Assembly (NCBI RefSeq): GCF_003149515.1
Contig: NZ_CP029145.1
Span: 1,984,001-2,048,000 of the forward strand
DNA from: Hymenobacter nivis
GTDB lineage: Bacteria; Bacteroidota; Bacteroidia; Cytophagales; Hymenobacteraceae
DNA: 64,000 nucleotides
Direction of reading: 5' to 3'
The notes below the pieces were generated by a model that ran no database searches, had not been told where the DNA came from, and saw only the letters and a program-made list of their open reading frames with translations. The translations under genes and the position numbers were made by a program. Shown one piece after another: positions 40,142-48,396 of this stretch (within the stretch, counting starts at the first letter, position 1; every line of letters begins with the position of its first letter).

Positions 40142-41890
40142 TCAAATCAGCATCCGCATAGGGTCTTCCAGCAGCGCTTTCAGCGTTTGGAGGAAGGCCG
40201 CGCCGGTGGCGCCGTCCACCACGCGGTGGTCGCAGCTCAGCGTCACCTTCATGATGTTGCCGATGGCCAGCTGGCCATCCTTCACCACGGCGGTTTGCTT
40301 GATGCCTCCCACGGCCAGGATGCAGGCATCCGGCGTGTTGATGATGGCCGTGAACTCGTCGATGCCGAACATACCCAGGTTGCTGATGGTGAAGGTACTA
40401 CCCTCCCACTCGGCGGGCTGGAGCTTCTTGCTCTTGGCCTTGCCAGCCAGCTCCTTCACTTCGATGGCAATCTGCGAGAGGCCCTTGCCGTCGGCGTTGC
40501 GGATAACGGGTACCAGCAATCCTTCGTCCACAGCCACGGCCACGCCGATGTTGATGACCTTATTCTGGCGAATCCGGTCGCCGAGCCACGACGAGTTGAC
40601 CACCGGGTGTTGGCGCAGGGCCACGGCCGACGCCTTGACCACCAGGTCGTTGAAGCTCAGTTTCACCGGCGAGAGCGTGTTGAGTTGCGTACGCACCTCC
40701 ATAGCCTTGTCCATCAGAATTTCCATCGTGAGATAGAAATGCGGAGCTGTGAACAGGCTCTCCGACAGGCGCTTGGCAATCACCTTGCGCATCTGCGACA
40801 CCGGCGTGTCGGTGTAGGTGCCTTCGGCTGCGGCGGGGGCCGGCGCGGGGGTCGGCGCGGCTTTGGGCGCCGGCGCGGCGGGCGCGGCCGCGGGCAAGGC
40901 AGCGGCAATATATTCGTTGGGGGCCGTGGCGGGCACGGCGGCGGGCACAGCGGCAGGTATGGCGGCCGGGGCTGGCGCGGCTAGGCCGGGCGCGAAGGCT
41001 TCCACGTCGCGCTGCACGATGCGGCCGTTGTCGCCGCTGCCCTTCACCTGGGCCAGGTTAATGCCTTTTTCCTTGGCGATGCTCTTGGCCAGCGGCGAGG
41101 CCAGGATGCGACCGGCGGGCGCGGCGGGCTCTTCAGCTGCAGCAGCCGGCGCTGGGGCCCCGGCGGGGGCCGCCTCAGCCGCAGTGGGGGCCGGGGCAGC
41201 ACCGCCGCTCTGGCCGCCCAGCAGCGACTGAATATCAGCGCCTTCCTCGCCGATGATGGCCAGAATACCGTCCACGGCCACGGCTTCCCCGGCCTTAGGG
41301 CCCGTGTAGAGCAGGGTGCCGTCCTCGTAGTTTTCGAGCTCCATGGTGGCTTTGTCGGTCTCGACTTCGGCCAGGATATCGCCGGCTTTCACCTTGTCTC
41401 CCACCTTTTTCAGCCAGGCGGCGATGGTGCCTTCGGTCATCGTGTCGCTCATTTTGGGCATGAGAACCACGGTGGCTTTCTTGCCGTTGGCGGGCGCGGC
41501 GGGGGCCGTGGAAGCCGCAGGTTTGGGAGCTTCAGCGGCGGGGGCCGGGGCGGGCTTGGGGGCCTCGGGCGCCGGGGCCGGGGCGGCCCCGGCCTTAGCC
41601 TTGGGGGCGGCGGGGGCCCCACCGCCGTTCAGCAGCGCTGAAAAATCTTCGCCCGGCTTGCCCACAATGGCCAAAATACCGTCTACGGCCACGGCTTCGC
41701 CTTCTTTCGGGCCGATGTAGAGCAGGGTGCCGTCGTCGTAATTTTCCAGCTCCATGGTGGCCTTGTCGGTTTCGACTTCGGCCAGGATATCGCCGGCTTT
41801 CACGTTATCGCCTACTTTTTTGAGCCAGGCCGCGATGACGCCCTCGGTCATCGTGTCGCTCATTTTGGGCATTTTTATGATTTCGGCCAT
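40142..41890 (-). CDS. pdhC: Pyruvate dehydrogenase E2 (dihydrolipoamide acetyltransferase)
   Basis: The enzyme has 582 residues and transfers acetyl groups to coenzyme A in the pyruvate dehydrogenase complex. It has two lipoyl domains in tandem, each with EVETDKATMELE (the modified lysine lies in DKAT). Ala/Pro-rich linkers follow each. A peripheral-subunit-binding domain (SPLAKSIAKEKGINLAQVKG) comes next, then the catalytic domain with SCDHRVVDGATGAAF at the C-terminus. The E1 and E3 genes are not here. The two lipoyl domains are nearly identical in DNA, a sign of a recent duplication. A good promoter is upstream. Confidence 0.95.
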   Translation of the reverse strand: MAEIIKMPKMSDTMTEGVIAAWLKKVGDNVKAGDILAEVETDKATMELENYDDGTLLYIGPKEGEAVAVDGILAIVGKPGEDFSALLNGGGAPAAPKAKAGAAPAPAPEAPKPAPAPAAEAPKPAASTAPAAPANGKKATVVLMPKMSDTMTEGTIAAWLKKVGDKVKAGDILAEVETDKATMELENYEDGTLLYTGPKAGEAVAVDGILAIIGEEGADIQSLLGGQSGGAAPAPTAAEAAPAGAPAPAAAAEEPAAPAGRILASPLAKSIAKEKGINLAQVKGSGDNGRIVQRDVEAFAPGLAAPAPAAIPAAVPAAVPATAPNEYIAAALPAAAPAAPAPKAAPTPAPAPAAAEGTYTDTPVSQMRKVIAKRLSESLFTAPHFYLTMEILMDKAMEVRTQLNTLSPVKLSFNDLVVKASAVALRQHPVVNSSWLGDRIRQNKVINIGVAVAVDEGLLVPVIRNADGKGLSQIAIEVKELAGKAKSKKLQPAEWEGSTFTISNLGMFGIDEFTAIINTPDACILAVGGIKQTAVVKDGQLAIGNIMKVTLSCDHRVVDGATGAAFLQTLKALLEDPMRMLI

Positions 41891-41918
41891 CGGGTTGTCG
41901 CGCTTGGGTTAATTAGGC

Positions 41919-41949
41919 CAAAATTAGCCCGAAAAGTTGGGCGCACCAA
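41919..41949 (-). promoter_or_regulatory. Promoter of pdhC (TTG-N20-TAATTTTG)
   Basis: On the minus strand TTG at 41947-41949 is followed 20 bases later by TAATTTTG, an exact Bacteroidota -7 match. It lies 29 bases before the pdhC ATG. Confidence 0.6.
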
Positions 41950-41983
41950 CCGGCCAGGGCCCACCTGCCGCCGGCCGCCGCGC

Positions 41984-42601
41984 TCAGCTTTGCAAATGAG
42001 CGGTGTCCAGAAAATTTTTCACCGTGAACACTTTGCCGGTATACTCCAGCTTGTACAAGCACAAGTTGCTGTGTTCGAAGCCGCCCATGCAGCTGAGCGG
42101 GTAGTGCAGCAGCTGGCAGAGCAGTACGCGCAGGGCCCGGCCGTGCAGGCATACGAGCACGGTTTCTTCGTCGGCGCGGGCCGTTAGCAGCTCGATGAAC
42201 GGGCGCTGGCGGGCGGCCACTTCGGCGGGGCTCTCGCCGCCTTCGAGGCGGGCGCAATCGTCGCCGGCGGCCCAGGCGGCCAGCGTGGCGCGGTACTCGG
42301 CGTCTTCGGCCACGGTGATGCGGGTGCCCTCGCGGCGGCCCCAGCTGATTTCGTTCAGGGCCGCGTGCGCCTCGTGGGGCAGGCCCAGGTCGAGGAAGCC
42401 CTGCACCGATTGGCCGGTGCGGCGCAGCGCCGAGGTGTACACTTTAGCAAACGGCACGCGGCCGTAAGCGGCAAAAAACTGCGCGGCCTGGCGGCGGCCG
42501 GTGTCGTTCAGGTCAGAGTCGATGCCGCTGCCCTGCACAATGTTTTGCACGTTGAAATCGGTCTGGCCGTGGCGCAGCAAAAAGATGATCCGGGGCCTCA
42601 C
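41984..42601 (-). CDS. Histidine phosphatase family protein
   Basis: This phosphoglycerate-mutase-like enzyme has about 205 residues. The catalytic LLRHGQTDFN is near residue 10 and the second His lies in VLVCLHGRALRVLL near 151; LNEISWGRREG carries the proton donor. It removes phosphate from small molecules or from phosphohistidine; the substrate is unknown. The start is taken as GTG 42601, twelve residues before the RHG motif. A TTG at 42634 with a longer leader would also fit. It is divergent from the hotdog gene. Confidence 0.85.
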   Translation of the reverse strand: MRPRIIFLLRHGQTDFNVQNIVQGSGIDSDLNDTGRRQAAQFFAAYGRVPFAKVYTSALRRTGQSVQGFLDLGLPHEAHAALNEISWGRREGTRITVAEDAEYRATLAAWAAGDDCARLEGGESPAEVAARQRPFIELLTARADEETVLVCLHGRALRVLLCQLLHYPLSCMGGFEHSNLCLYKLEYTGKVFTVKNFLDTAHLQS

Positions 42602-42672
42602 GTTTCGGGGTAGTTTTGCGGAACAATGGCCCAAAGTACGGGTTTGAATTCAGTACCCTACTAAATTGAGGC

Positions 42673-42697
42673 GTCATGCTCATCTAGCATCCGCGCC
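42673..42697. repeat. Half copy of the GTCATGCTCATCT palindrome
   Basis: GTCATGCTCATCTAGCATCC and CGCGCC match the left part of the element at 21550; the right arm is missing. It lies 13 bases before the hotdog gene's ATG. Confidence 0.65.
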
Positions 42698-42709
42698 AAA
42701 CACCCATAA

Positions 42710-43126
42710 ATGACCCTCGACGAAGTAATGGCCTGGACGGCCGCCCGCCCCACCCTGGCCGACGCCCTTGGCATTGAACTGACCGCTCTCACCGCCGACT
42801 ACATCGAGGGCCGGATGCCCGTGGATGGCCGCACCCACCAGCCGATGGGCCTGCTGCACGGCGGGGCCTCGGTGGCGCTGGCCGAAACGCTGGGCAGCGT
42901 GGGGGCCGCCAGCCGCGTCGACCCCGCCAAGCAGGCCTGCGTAGGCCTGGAAATCAACGCCAACCACCTGAAGGGCGTGCGCGACGGCTGGGTGCGCGGC
43001 CGGGCCACGCCGGTGCACGTGGGCCGCAGCACGCAGGTGTGGGAAATCCGCATCACCCACGAAGAAACGGGGGCCTTGGTCTGTATCAGCCGCATCACGA
43101 TGGCCGTAGTTGACCTGCCCCGCTAG
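42710..43126 (+). CDS. Hotdog thioesterase, likely DHNA-CoA hydrolase
   Basis: The product has 138 residues in the YbdB/EntH-type hotdog group. The catalytic region is GLLHGGASVALAETLGSVGA, followed by GLEINANHLKGVRDG. It lies directly before menF in the menaquinone cluster, so hydrolysis of 1,4-dihydroxy-2-naphthoyl-CoA (the MenI step) is the most likely role. This is context plus family knowledge; other acyl-CoAs cannot be excluded. The intergenic tract to menF holds short TTGTCGGTTGTTCG words. Confidence 0.82.
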   Translation: MTLDEVMAWTAARPTLADALGIELTALTADYIEGRMPVDGRTHQPMGLLHGGASVALAETLGSVGAASRVDPAKQACVGLEINANHLKGVRDGWVRGRATPVHVGRSTQVWEIRITHEETGALVCISRITMAVVDLPR

Positions 43127-43220
43127 GTTTTCGTTGTCAGTTGTTCGTTGTCGGTTGTTCGTCTTTTGGCCCGCAGTCGGCCATGAATGCCTCGCCTTTC
43201 TTGTTTTGACCAACCCCTCC

Positions 43221-44453
43221 ATGCCGCTCCCCGAACCGCGCTTGCTGTTGTGGCCGCCTGCCGCGGCGGGCTTGGGGGCCCTGGCCCGGCTGCGCCACCT
43301 CGTGGCGGGGGCCCTGCGCACGGGCCGCCCGCTGGCGGTGTGGCGCGAGCCCGGCGCCGGCCGCCCGCAGCTGCTGGTGAGCCGCTCGCTCGAAGCCGCC
43401 TACACCGGCCTGCCGCCCGCCCTCGACGCGGGGGCCCCGGCGGGCTTCGCGTTCTTCCCCTTCCGCGAATCCGACCACAACCCGGCCTTTTTCCTGCCCG
43501 CCGACGTGCGCTACGACGCGGCCCGGCCCGATGCCGTTCTGGTGGCACCGGCTGCCCGCGCGCTGCTGCCCAACATCGCGGCCTGGCTGGCGCTGCCCAC
43601 GCCCGCCGCGCTGGCCTGGCACCACAGCCCGCAGCCCGCCCCGGCCGCCGCCACCGAGGCCGAGTACACGGCGCTGGTGCGCGAGGGCGTGGCGGCCATC
43701 AAGGAAAAAACGGTGCTGAAGGTGGTCAGCTCGCGGGCAGCGCGCCGGCCGCTGCCGGCCGGGTTCGACCCGCTCGCGGCGTTCGACAAGCTCAGCGCGA
43801 AGTACCCGCAGGCGTTCGTGTCGCTGGTGAGCGTGCCGGGCGCGGGCACCTGGCTGGGGGCCACGCCCGAGGTGCTGGCCGAGGTCACGGCCGACGGGCA
43901 CTTCCGCACCGTGGCGCTAGCCGCCACCCAGCCCGTGACGGAGGCGGCCTCGCCCCGCACGGCCATTTGGCGGCAAAAGGAGATTGAGGAGCAAGCCCTG
44001 GTGGCGCGCTTCATCGTGAACTGCTTCAAGCAGTTGCGCCTGCGCGAATACCAGGAAACAGGGCCCCGCACTGTGGTGGCGGGCCAGCTCCTGCACCTGC
44101 GCACCGACTTCGAGGTGGACCTGAACGCAGTACCCTTCCCCAACCTGGGCACCGACATGCTGCGCCTGCTGCACCCCACCTCGGCCGTGGGCGGCATGCC
44201 CCGGCTGGCGGCGCTGGCGTTTCTGCACCAGCATGAGCGCTACGACCGCGCCTATTACAGCGGCTTTCTGGGCCCCGTGAACGTGGCCGCGCCCGGCATC
44301 GCCCGCCTCTTCGTGAACCTGCGCTGCCTGCAAGTGCGCGCCCACGAGGCCATCCTCTACGCCGGCACCGGCCTGACGGCGGACTCGGACCCCGAGCGCG
44401 AGTGGCAGGAAACCGAAATGAAACTGCAAACCGTAGCCACGGTTTTACAATGA
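43221..44453 (+). CDS. menF: Isochorismate synthase
   Basis: MenF converts chorismate to isochorismate, the entry to menaquinone synthesis. Its 410 residues cover the chorismate-binding enzyme fold. Motifs are AIKEKTVLKVVSSRAARR near residue 160, LGATPEVLAEV near 215, the mid motif LLHLRTDFEVDL, then HPTSAVGGMPRLAALAFL and YAGTGLTADSDPEREWQETE, which match the metal-binding C-terminal half. The N-terminus is less conserved, as usual. The ATG at 43221 begins the first strand. It is separated from menD by an inverted repeat. Confidence 0.93.
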   Translation: MPLPEPRLLLWPPAAAGLGALARLRHLVAGALRTGRPLAVWREPGAGRPQLLVSRSLEAAYTGLPPALDAGAPAGFAFFPFRESDHNPAFFLPADVRYDAARPDAVLVAPAARALLPNIAAWLALPTPAALAWHHSPQPAPAAATEAEYTALVREGVAAIKEKTVLKVVSSRAARRPLPAGFDPLAAFDKLSAKYPQAFVSLVSVPGAGTWLGATPEVLAEVTADGHFRTVALAATQPVTEAASPRTAIWRQKEIEEQALVARFIVNCFKQLRLREYQETGPRTVVAGQLLHLRTDFEVDLNAVPFPNLGTDMLRLLHPTSAVGGMPRLAALAFLHQHERYDRAYYSGFLGPVNVAAPGIARLFVNLRCLQVRAHEAILYAGTGLTADSDPEREWQETEMKLQTVATVLQ

Positions 44454-44466
44454 GTATCTACAAACA

Positions 44467-44572
44467 AAAAGGTCGTCATGCGGCGCGCAGCGAAGCATCT
44501 TTCCGGCGCCAGTAATCCCAAATTTAGTTACGCGGGAAAGATGCTTCGCTGCGCGCTGCATAACGACCTTTT
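44467..44572. repeat. Long inverted repeat between menF and menD
   Basis: Outer arms AAAAGGTCGT / ACGACCTTTT and inner arms CGCGCAGCGAAGCATCTTTC / complement form an element of 106 bases. It is related to those at 13822 and 59550 through GAAGCATCT and the CATGC core. It may end menF transcripts or stabilise them. Confidence 0.85.
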
Positions 44573-44608
44573 ATCCCCGAAATTAATTATTACAATTAGC
44601 CGCGTTAA

Positions 44609-46366
44609 ATGAATAACCAAGCCGTTTTCAACATCGCCGAAATCTGCGCCCGGCACGGAATTACCGACGTGGTGCTCTCGCCGGGCTCGCGCTCGGCGCC
44701 GCTCGCGCTGGCCTTTGCGCGGCACCCGGCCTACCGCGGCCGGCTGCGCGTGGTGCCCGACGAGCGGGCGGCGGCGTTCATCGGCCTGGGCATTGCGCAG
44801 GCCACGCGGCGCCCGGTGGTGCTGGTGTGCACCAGCGGCACGGCCGGCCTCAACTACGCGCCCGCCGTAGCGGAGGCCTTTTTTCAGCAAATCCCGCTGC
44901 TAATTCTCACCGCCGACCGGCCTCCGGAATGGATTGACCAGCTCGACGGCCAGACCATCCGCCAGCGCAACCTGTACGGGGCCCACGCCAAGGCGGCGTT
45001 CGATTTCCCGACCGATACCACCCACCCCGACGCCAAGTGGCACGCCGAGCGGATAATTAACGAGGCCATTAATTTGACGCAGGCGGGCCCCGCCGGGCCA
45101 GTGCAGGTGAACGTGCCGCTACGCGAGCCGTTTTACCCGAAGCTGGGTGAGGTAGTGGTGTACGAACAGGACGTGAAGATTATTCGGGAGATACCAGCCA
45201 CTGGAACGCTTAGCTTATCGGAATCAACCGAGTTGCGCCAGCGACTAAGAAACGCTGGCCGGGTGCTTGTAGTAGCAGGCCAGTACCCAGCAAATGCGCC
45301 GCTTGCGGCGGCTTTGAAAAGCTTCGCGTTGGCCTACCGGGCCCCCATAGTGGGCGATGTTATTTCTAATTTGACCGACGGGCTAAGCCAGATTTTAGGC
45401 AAGCAGGATATATTCATTGCGGGTCTTTCTGAAGACGAGAGAAATGAACTTCGGCCCGACTTACTTATCACGTTTGGACAGTCGTTAATTTCTAAAAGCC
45501 TGAAGCTATTTCTACGCAATGCCGCGCCATTAATTCACTGGCACGTACAAGCTGCGGGCCCGGTGGCAGATACTTTTCGTTCTCTAAGTGAAATTATTCG
45601 GGTCGAACCGACTAGTTTTTTTCGCAGTATTGCCGCGGGTAGTTCTCCCGATGCTTCAATAAACGATTCGACAACTCATTACAACTTGGGCTGGGGTTCG
45701 GCGCAACAACACGGGGAAACGGCGCTTAATAATTTCTTCGGTAGCCAGCGCGGCCGTTACCAGGAAGTCCAAGAGCCGTTCAACGAGTTTTCGGCCTTTC
45801 GCCACGCGCTAGGGGCCCTGGCCGACGGCACCGCCCTGCACCTGGCCAACAGCATGGCCGTGCGCTACGCCAACATCCTGGGCCTGCCGCAGGGCCGGCA
45901 AATTGAGGTGTTTGCCAACCGCGGCACCAGCGGCATCGACGGCTGCAACAGCACCGCCGTGGGTGGGGCCCTGGCGCAGCCCGCGCGGCCGGTGGTGCTG
46001 CTCACCGGCGACGTGGCGTTTTTCTACGACCGCAACGCCTTTTGGCACAACTACCCCACGCCAAATTTGCGCATCGTGCTATTCAACAACCACGGCGGCG
46101 GCATTTTCCGTATGATTGATGGGCCCCGGCAGCAGCCGGAATTGGAAGAGTTTTTTGAAACCCACCAAGCCCTGACGGCCGAGAACTTATGCCGCGATTT
46201 TAAGCTGCGCTATTTCCCGGTTGCTTCGTTCGACGAACTAGATGCCGCGCTACCGGTTTTCTTTGCGGCCGAAGGCGGCGCGGCAGTGCTGGAAATTTTC
46301 ACCGATAGTAAAACCAACGCCGCCTTCTTTGAGGAATACCGCGCGGCCGTGAAAGCGGCTTTTTAG
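44609..46366 (+). CDS. menD: SEPHCHC synthase
   Basis: MenD makes 2-succinyl-5-enolpyruvyl-6-hydroxy-3-cyclohexene-1-carboxylate from isochorismate and 2-oxoglutarate with thiamine diphosphate. The 585 residues have the full three-domain fold. Motifs are TDVVLSPGSRSAPLALAFAR near residue 20, CTSGTAGLNYAPAVAEAFFQ near 73, the catalytic Glu in PDERAAAFIG, and later GTSGIDGCNSTA and NNHGGGIFRMIDG for ThDP binding. The central domain (about 45170-45760) is markedly more AT-rich than both ends. The ATG at 44609 gives the usual start. Confidence 0.95.
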   Translation: MNNQAVFNIAEICARHGITDVVLSPGSRSAPLALAFARHPAYRGRLRVVPDERAAAFIGLGIAQATRRPVVLVCTSGTAGLNYAPAVAEAFFQQIPLLILTADRPPEWIDQLDGQTIRQRNLYGAHAKAAFDFPTDTTHPDAKWHAERIINEAINLTQAGPAGPVQVNVPLREPFYPKLGEVVVYEQDVKIIREIPATGTLSLSESTELRQRLRNAGRVLVVAGQYPANAPLAAALKSFALAYRAPIVGDVISNLTDGLSQILGKQDIFIAGLSEDERNELRPDLLITFGQSLISKSLKLFLRNAAPLIHWHVQAAGPVADTFRSLSEIIRVEPTSFFRSIAAGSSPDASINDSTTHYNLGWGSAQQHGETALNNFFGSQRGRYQEVQEPFNEFSAFRHALGALADGTALHLANSMAVRYANILGLPQGRQIEVFANRGTSGIDGCNSTAVGGALAQPARPVVLLTGDVAFFYDRNAFWHNYPTPNLRIVLFNNHGGGIFRMIDGPRQQPELEEFFETHQALTAENLCRDFKLRYFPVASFDELDAALPVFFAAEGGAAVLEIFTDSKTNAAFFEEYRAAVKAAF

Positions 46367-46370
46367 CGCA

Positions 46371-46408
46371 AGGTTTCGCGAAGTTTAACACTGCGTTTCG
46401 CGAAACCT
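46371..46408 (+). terminator. Hairpin between menD and menB
   Basis: AGGTTTCGCGAA and its exact complement form a 12-base stem with a 14-base loop, starting 5 bases after the menD stop. Without a T-run it may be only a partial terminator. Confidence 0.65.
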
Positions 46409-46463
46409 GACAGATGCAATACTGCGAAACTTAAATTTTAAACCTAGCAAAACTTCGCGCGAT

Positions 46464-47288
46464 ATGTCTGAAAAAATTGAATGGACCCCGATTAAGGAGT
46501 TCAAAGAAATCCTCTTCTCCCAGCACGGGGGCATCGCCAAAATCAGCATCAACCGGCCGCAGGTGCACAACGCCTTCACGCCGCTCACAGTGGATGAGAT
46601 GATTGAGGCGATGGACATCTGCCGCAACCGCACCGACATTGGCGTGGTCGTCTTCAGCGGCGAGGGCGGCAAGGCCTTCTGCTCGGGTGGCGACCAGAGC
46701 GTGCGCGGCCACGGCGGCTACGTGGGCGAAAACGCCGTGCCCCGCCTCAACGTGCTGGACTTGCAGAAGATGATCCGCTCCATCCCGAAGCCGGTGATTG
46801 CCATGGTGGCGGGCTGGGCCATCGGCGGGGGCCACGTGCTGCACGTGGTATGCGACCTGACCATTGCCGCCGACAACGCCCGCTTCGGCCAAACGGGCCC
46901 CAACGTGGGCTCGTTCGACGGCGGCTTTGGGGCTTCGTACCTGGCGCGCGTGGTAGGCCAGAAAAAGGCCCGTGAAATCTGGTTCCTCTGCGACCAGTAC
47001 GACGCCCAGGAAGCCCTCGACATGGGCCTGGTGAACAAGGTGGTACCCCTCGAAAAATTGGAGGAAACCACCGTGGCCTGGTGCCACAAAATACTGCAAA
47101 AGAGCCCGTTGGCCCTGCGGATGCTCAAATCCAGCTTCAACGCCGAACTCGACGGCCAGGCCGGCATCCAGGAGCTGGCCGGCAACGCCACGCTGCTCTA
47201 CTACCTCAGCGAAGAGGCCAAGGAGGGCAAAAACGCCTTCCTCGAAAAGCGCCAGCCTGACTTCTCGAAATTCCCGAAATTTCCGTAG
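46464..47288 (+). CDS. menB: 1,4-dihydroxy-2-naphthoyl-CoA synthase
   Basis: MenB closes the second ring of naphthoquinone from o-succinylbenzoyl-CoA. The 274 residues are typical. As a crotonase-fold enzyme it has [20 protein letters not shown] near residue 29, [18 protein letters not shown] near 70 (oxyanion hole), and [20 protein letters not shown] near 119. [20 protein letters not shown] matches MenB and separates it from ordinary enoyl-CoA hydratases. The start is ATG 46464. It is followed by a large nested inverted repeat. Confidence 0.95.
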   Translation: MSEKIEWTPIKEFKEILFSQHGGIAKISINRPQVHNAFTPLTVDEMIEAMDICRNRTDIGVVVFSGEGGKAFCSGGDQSVRGHGGYVGENAVPRLNVLDLQKMIRSIPKPVIAMVAGWAIGGGHVLHVVCDLTIAADNARFGQTGPNVGSFDGGFGASYLARVVGQKKAREIWFLCDQYDAQEALDMGLVNKVVPLEKLEETTVAWCHKILQKSPLALRMLKSSFNAELDGQAGIQELAGNATLLYYLSEEAKEGKNAFLEKRQPDFSKFPKFP

Positions 47289-47306
47289 TCGCGGCGCGGC
47301 ACCGCA

Positions 47307-47514
47307 GCAAAAAGCCCCGTCAGTTTGGCTTGTCCTTACCCAAATCTTTTGCTGGCTTCTTGGAAGTAGCGTGAGCGCCTTTTTTCGCTGGCTAACACCA
47401 CTCGAAAAGCCGCAATCTGGGCAAGCACTCGTCTAAAAAAGCCCTTCCGGCCGCATGGCCGAAAGGGCTTTTGAATTTTGGGCAAGGACAAGTCAGTTTA
47501 GCAGGGCTTTTTGC
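47307..47514. repeat. Nested inverted repeat after menB
   Basis: The outer arms begin GCAAAAAGCC and include GGCTTGTCCTTACCCAAA with its near complement ending at 47514, about 40 bases each. Inside lies a second hairpin at 47437-47472 (AAAAGCCCTTCCGGCC / GGCCGAAAGGGCTTTT) that resembles a terminator. No ORF was found inside. Confidence 0.8.
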
Positions 47515-47540
47515 GTATAACCAATTACTAATCAAACCCA

Positions 47541-47720
47541 TCAAAAGCTGCCGCCCATGAACTGGCAGCCCCAACACCAGGAGAAAAACTGGCGCAGCCG
47601 CGCGTGCTTGCGCTCCTTTTTGGCGGCCTTGGCGGCCTGCTCGGCGGGCGTGCGGGTGGGACGGGCGATGCTTTCAACAACGGGCGCCGGGGGCGCGGGC
47701 AGGTGCGGATGGGAGGTCAT
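47541..47720 (-). CDS. Small basic protein with two Cys
   Basis: The frame codes for 59 residues: a Pro-rich start (MTSHPHLPAPPAPVVESIAR), a Lys/Ala-rich helix (TPAEQAAKAAKKERKHARLR) and FFSWCWGCQFMGG at the C-terminus. The WCWGC pair could bind metal. The pattern is not one I can name. It lies alone within the menaquinone cluster on the opposite strand. Confidence 0.45.
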   Translation of the reverse strand: MTSHPHLPAPPAPVVESIARPTRTPAEQAAKAAKKERKHARLRQFFSWCWGCQFMGGSF

Positions 47721-47893
47721 GGCCGTAGGGATTAAATGGGAATTAGGTAATAATAACGATTTTTTTCGACAAAGGCAAGCCAAATTGTTCCGACCGTTGT
47801 TGGCAACTTGCTCAGTGCCTTTGGCGTGTGGGTGCGCGGGCCGCCCCCGCTACGCGTTTACCTGACCGCCCCCAGGGCCCTCTTCTTTGCCGC

Positions 47894-48343
47894 ATGACGG
47901 ACGCTGAATTTCACGAGGCCCTCGGGCGCATCCGGCGGCGGCACTGGCTGCACTACGGGGCCCAGGCCCTGCTGATGGGCGGCGCGGTGCTGGCCACCGG
48001 CCCCCGGATGGCGGTGGGCGCCGCCGCCAACCCGCGGCTGGCCACTTGGCCGGCGCTGCTGCTGCTGGGGGCCCTGGTGCCGGTGGTGGGGGCCCTGCTC
48101 TACGCAGTGTCGCGCGGCCTGCGGCCCAATCTACGGCGCCCGTATGCCGAAAACCTGCGCATCTACCAGGCGCGAACGTTGCTGCGCGACAGCTTATTGA
48201 GCCTGCTGGCCCTGCCCCTACTGGCCTCCTACGTCGTCACGCAGCAGGCCACGGACCTGGCCATTTGCGGCGGCCTACTGCTAGTTTTGGGGCGGCTGAC
48301 GGTACCGTCAGTCAAAACGTACCAGCGCTGGCTGGTCCGCTAG
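47894..48343 (+). CDS. Small membrane protein of unknown function
   Basis: The product has 149 residues with four hydrophobic segments, including YGAQALLMGGAVLATG, PALLLLGALVPVVGALLYAV, SLLALPLLASYVV and LAICGGLLLVLG. A basic loop (GLRPNLRRPYAENLR) sits in the middle. No family was recognised. TTCTTTGCCGC lies directly before the ATG, a layout shared with several genes here. It lies 54 bases before menE, codirectional with it, so the two could be cotranscribed. Confidence 0.72.
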   Translation: MTDAEFHEALGRIRRRHWLHYGAQALLMGGAVLATGPRMAVGAAANPRLATWPALLLLGALVPVVGALLYAVSRGLRPNLRRPYAENLRIYQARTLLRDSLLSLLALPLLASYVVTQQATDLAICGGLLLVLGRLTVPSVKTYQRWLVR

Positions 48344-48396
48344 GGCCCCGGCGGGGTCCGGCGGGCGGCTTGGGCCGCCGGTTTATCTTGCTTGCC

